From Hyphomonadaceae bacterium (GTDB lineage: Bacteria > Pseudomonadota > Alphaproteobacteria > Caulobacterales > Hyphomonadaceae), in NCBI GenBank assembly GCA_022844475.1, contig JALHLR010000020.1, positions 1 through 64,000 of the forward strand: DNA of 64,000 nt, read 5' to 3'. The position numbers were made by a program, and so were the translations under genes. Below are positions 62,184 through 64,000 of this stretch, in pieces. Under the pieces are notes generated by a model, which did not search any database, was not told the origin of the DNA, and saw only the letters and a program-made list of their open reading frames with translations. How positions within the stretch are numbered: the first letter of the stretch is position 1; each line of letters begins with the position of its first letter.

Positions 62184-62600
62184 ATGTCATCCGACCTCAT
62201 GTCCGCCATGGGCGCGGCCGCGACGGGACTGCGCGCCCAGACCGTGCGCATCCGTATCGCAGCGGAGAACCTTGCAAACGCAGACGCCACGGCCAACACG
62301 CCAGGCGGCGATCCCTATCGCCGGAAGGCGCCTGTGTTCCGCACGCTGTACGATCGCGAGATCGGCGCCGACACCGTGAAGGTGACGGGCGCGCGGATGG
62401 ACATGTCGCCCTTCCAGATGAAATTCGATCCGTCGCATCCCGCCGCCGACGCGAACGGATATGTGAAGACGTCGAATGTCTCCTCCCTGATCGAGATGGC
62501 CGATCTGCGCGAGGCGCAGCGCGCCTACGAAGCCAACCTCAATGTCATCGAGTCGAGCCGGGCGATGATGCTCGGCGTCGTCTCGCTGCTGAAAGCATGA
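62184..62600 (+). CDS. flgC: Flagellar basal-body rod protein FlgC
   Basis: 138 residues. MSSDLMSAMGAAATGLRAQTVRIRIAAENLANADATANTPGGDPYRRK is the FlgC start, and the middle DPSHPAADANGYVKTSNVSSLIEMADLREAQRAYEANLNVIESSRAMM is the C-terminal rod helix. Proximal rod component. It follows flgB and precedes fliE by 11 bp. Confidence 0.97.
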   Translation: MSSDLMSAMGAAATGLRAQTVRIRIAAENLANADATANTPGGDPYRRKAPVFRTLYDREIGADTVKVTGARMDMSPFQMKFDPSHPAADANGYVKTSNVSSLIEMADLREAQRAYEANLNVIESSRAMMLGVVSLLKA

Positions 62601-62611
62601 GGGAGCGCTAG

Positions 62612-62926
62612 ATGTCCGATCTCGGTCTTTCAGCGGTCAAGGCATATGGCGGCGTCGCCCAGACCATCGGCGGCATGGCTGGCGGCAAGGAGTCGGGCGG
62701 TATCGAAGGCCCGGACTTCGGCAAGATGCTCAACTCTGCGGTTGGCGCCGTCAGCGGCGCGGGCAATGCGGCCGAAACTGCAGTGACGAACGCTGCGATG
62801 GGCCGGGGCGACCTGGTCGACGTGGTGACGGCGGTGGCCGCTGCAGAGGCGACGCTGGAGACGGTGATCGCCGTGCGCGACGAGGTCATCAAGGCGTACC
62901 AGGAAATCATGCGCATGCCGATCTGA
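62612..62926 (+). CDS. fliE: Flagellar hook-basal body protein FliE
   Basis: 104 residues. Small Gly/Ala-rich protein with the FliE C-terminal helix AAEATLETVIAVRDEVIKAYQEIMRMPI, which links the MS ring to the proximal rod. The N-terminal half is low in bulky residues, as is usual. It ends the flgBC-fliE unit; the convergent dnaE2 gene ends 31 bp further on. Confidence 0.95.
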   Translation: MSDLGLSAVKAYGGVAQTIGGMAGGKESGGIEGPDFGKMLNSAVGAVSGAGNAAETAVTNAAMGRGDLVDVVTAVAAAEATLETVIAVRDEVIKAYQEIMRMPI

Positions 62927-62957
62927 GGCGGCTTCGCGCTGCTGCTGCGTGTGGCTT

Positions 62958-64000
62958 TCAATGAAAGTCGCGCGACCTGGGCAGGATACGGACGTCGCGG
63001 GGATGGCGGAACAGGCCATCGGGGCCCCTGGGACCGCGCGGGTGTTGCGGATGCTTGATCTCGTCGGCGCGCGTGAGTTCGGTTTCGACAACATGATCCT
63101 CCGAGAGGCGTTCGAGTTCGGATGAGCGGTCGAAGGCGCGCGCGGCCATCAGGTGTGTGACGCCCTCCTTGCTCCGCTGCACCCTGCCCTCGATCAGCAG
63201 CAGGCGCGCGCCCATCACCTCGGCGCGGAATTTCTCGAAGGTACGCGCCCACAGCAGCGCATTGGTGATGCCGGTCTCGTCCTCCAGGGTAATGAAGATC
63301 GCCTTGCCGTTGCCGGGCCTCTGACGCACCAGAACGATGCCGGCGGTTCGCGTCCAGCTTCCATCCTTCAGCTCGGATGTCTGCCTGCAGGACAGGATAC
63401 GCTGTGCTTCGAGCAGCGGACGCAGGATCTGCATCGGATGCGCCTTCAATGAGAGGCGCGTGGTCTGGTAATCGGCGGCGACATGTTCGCGCAGCGGCAT
63501 GTCAGGCAGGAAGCTTTCGGGCTCCTCGCCCAGTTCGCGCGCGCGGGCATGGGCAAAGAGCGGAAGCACATCGTCATCCGGAAGGCGGCGCACATCCCAT
63601 AGCGCCTCGCGCCTGTCCTGCGCCAGCGAGCGGAAGGCGTCTGCATCCGCCAGCCGCCGCAGCATGGGCGCGGAGACACGCCCGCGCTCGCGCATCTCGG
63701 CCACGCTGGCAAATCCCTGCCCGCGCGCCGCGACGAGTGCATCGGCGTCCTCCTCGCGCATGCCGTCGATCTGGCGGAAGCCGAGACGAAGGGCGAGCGC
63801 TCCATCCTCGCACCGTTCGAGCGTGTTGTCGTAATGGCTGAAATTGACGTCCACCGGCCGCGCCTCGACGCCATGCTCCTGCGCATCGCGCACGATCTGT
63901 GCGGGGGCGTAGAAGCCCATCGGCTGTGCATTCAGCAGGGCGCAGGCGAAGGCCGCGGGGTGATGGCATTTCAGCCAGGATGAAACATAAACGAGCTGGG
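62958..64000 (-). CDS. dnaE2: Error-prone DNA polymerase DnaE2, 3' part
   Basis: About 346 residues visible; the frame runs out of the window at its 5' end. Just inside the edge, WLKCHHPAAFACALLNAQPMGFYAPAQ is the C-family polymerase core, followed by VDVNFSHYDNTLE, a helix-hairpin-helix region (FASVAEMRERGRVSAPMLRRLADADAF) and an OB domain (WTRTAGIVLVRQRPGNGKAIFITLEDETG). The pattern matches the DnaE2 branch (ImuA-ImuB-DnaE2 mutasome) rather than DnaE1. The N-terminal PHP region lies outside. It converges on fliE. Confidence 0.93.
   Translation of the reverse strand, partial: QLVYVSSWLKCHHPAAFACALLNAQPMGFYAPAQIVRDAQEHGVEARPVDVNFSHYDNTLERCEDGALALRLGFRQIDGMREEDADALVAARGQGFASVAEMRERGRVSAPMLRRLADADAFRSLAQDRREALWDVRRLPDDDVLPLFAHARARELGEEPESFLPDMPLREHVAADYQTTRLSLKAHPMQILRPLLEAQRILSCRQTSELKDGSWTRTAGIVLVRQRPGNGKAIFITLEDETGITNALLWARTFEKFRAEVMGARLLLIEGRVQRSKEGVTHLMAARAFDRSSELERLSEDHVVETELTRADEIKHPQHPRGPRGPDGLFRHPRDVRILPRSRDFH

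Overview
The window is high-GC (roughly two thirds G+C by eye), densely coded DNA from a dimorphic or stalked-type alphaproteobacterium, most likely Caulobacterales and close to the Hyphomonas/Hyphomonadaceae group. The basis is gene content: a DivL orthologue whose phospho-acceptor position is tyrosine, a CckA-type hybrid kinase beside fliQ-fliR-flhB, perfect TTAA-N7-TTAA CtrA-type boxes, a MipZ-like ParA ATPase, ChvG/ChvI, and an alphaproteobacterial-style serC leader. No mobile element, CRISPR array, prophage or rRNA was seen. Genus is inference.

Layout. 1-8.1 kb: tRNA-Gly, a DUF6065 protein, a YbaK/ProX-type deacylase, a CnoX-like thioredoxin, a split ThDP-dependent decarboxylase, MAPEG, a LON-domain/Trm112/DUF971 operon, a TPR protein, an SDR and a lower-GC orphan gene. 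8.1-18.8 kb: an alpha/beta hydrolase, two glycosyltransferases, then translation genes: infC (ATC start), an inserted block of small envelope/redox genes, rpmI-rplT, and pheS-GNAT-pheT. 18.9-25.5 kb: cckA, flhB, fliR, fliQ (all minus) and a DegP-like protease. 25.7-31.7 kb: LysR divergent from two GNAT-like genes and an isochorismatase-fold gene, a cytochrome c lipoprotein, thymidine kinase, a MerR/TipAS regulator and an unknown protein. 31.7-37.6 kb: a caspase-like protein whose domain order looks circularly permuted, coupled to a SnoaL-like gene, then serC-mazG-GNAT-serA behind a structured leader, and an EamA exporter. 37.7-43.9 kb: CsbD, GMC oxidoreductase, serine hydrolase, small lipoproteins, alkaline phosphatase. 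43.9-48.7 kb: MipZ-like ATPase, chvI-chvG, EIIA(Man)-HPr without hprK, EF-hand protein. 48.9-60.5 kb: ahcY behind a 30-bp palindrome, kup, phosphomannomutase/phosphoglucomutase, divL behind a CtrA box, a second serine hydrolase, and a His-rich metal-type gene pair. 60.5-64 kb: fliP-fliO divergent from flgB-flgC-fliE around a CtrA box, and the 3' part of dnaE2.

The connecting theme is cell-cycle and envelope control. CckA and DivL are the kinase and its regulator upstream of CtrA in Caulobacter; CtrA-type boxes here precede divL and the flgBC-fliE/fliOP divergence, and early flagellar genes are next to cckA. ChvIG and PTS genes form the usual alphaproteobacterial envelope-stress/carbon module, except that hprK is not at its usual place. 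The most unusual object is the apparently permuted caspase-like protein at 32.0-32.8 kb.
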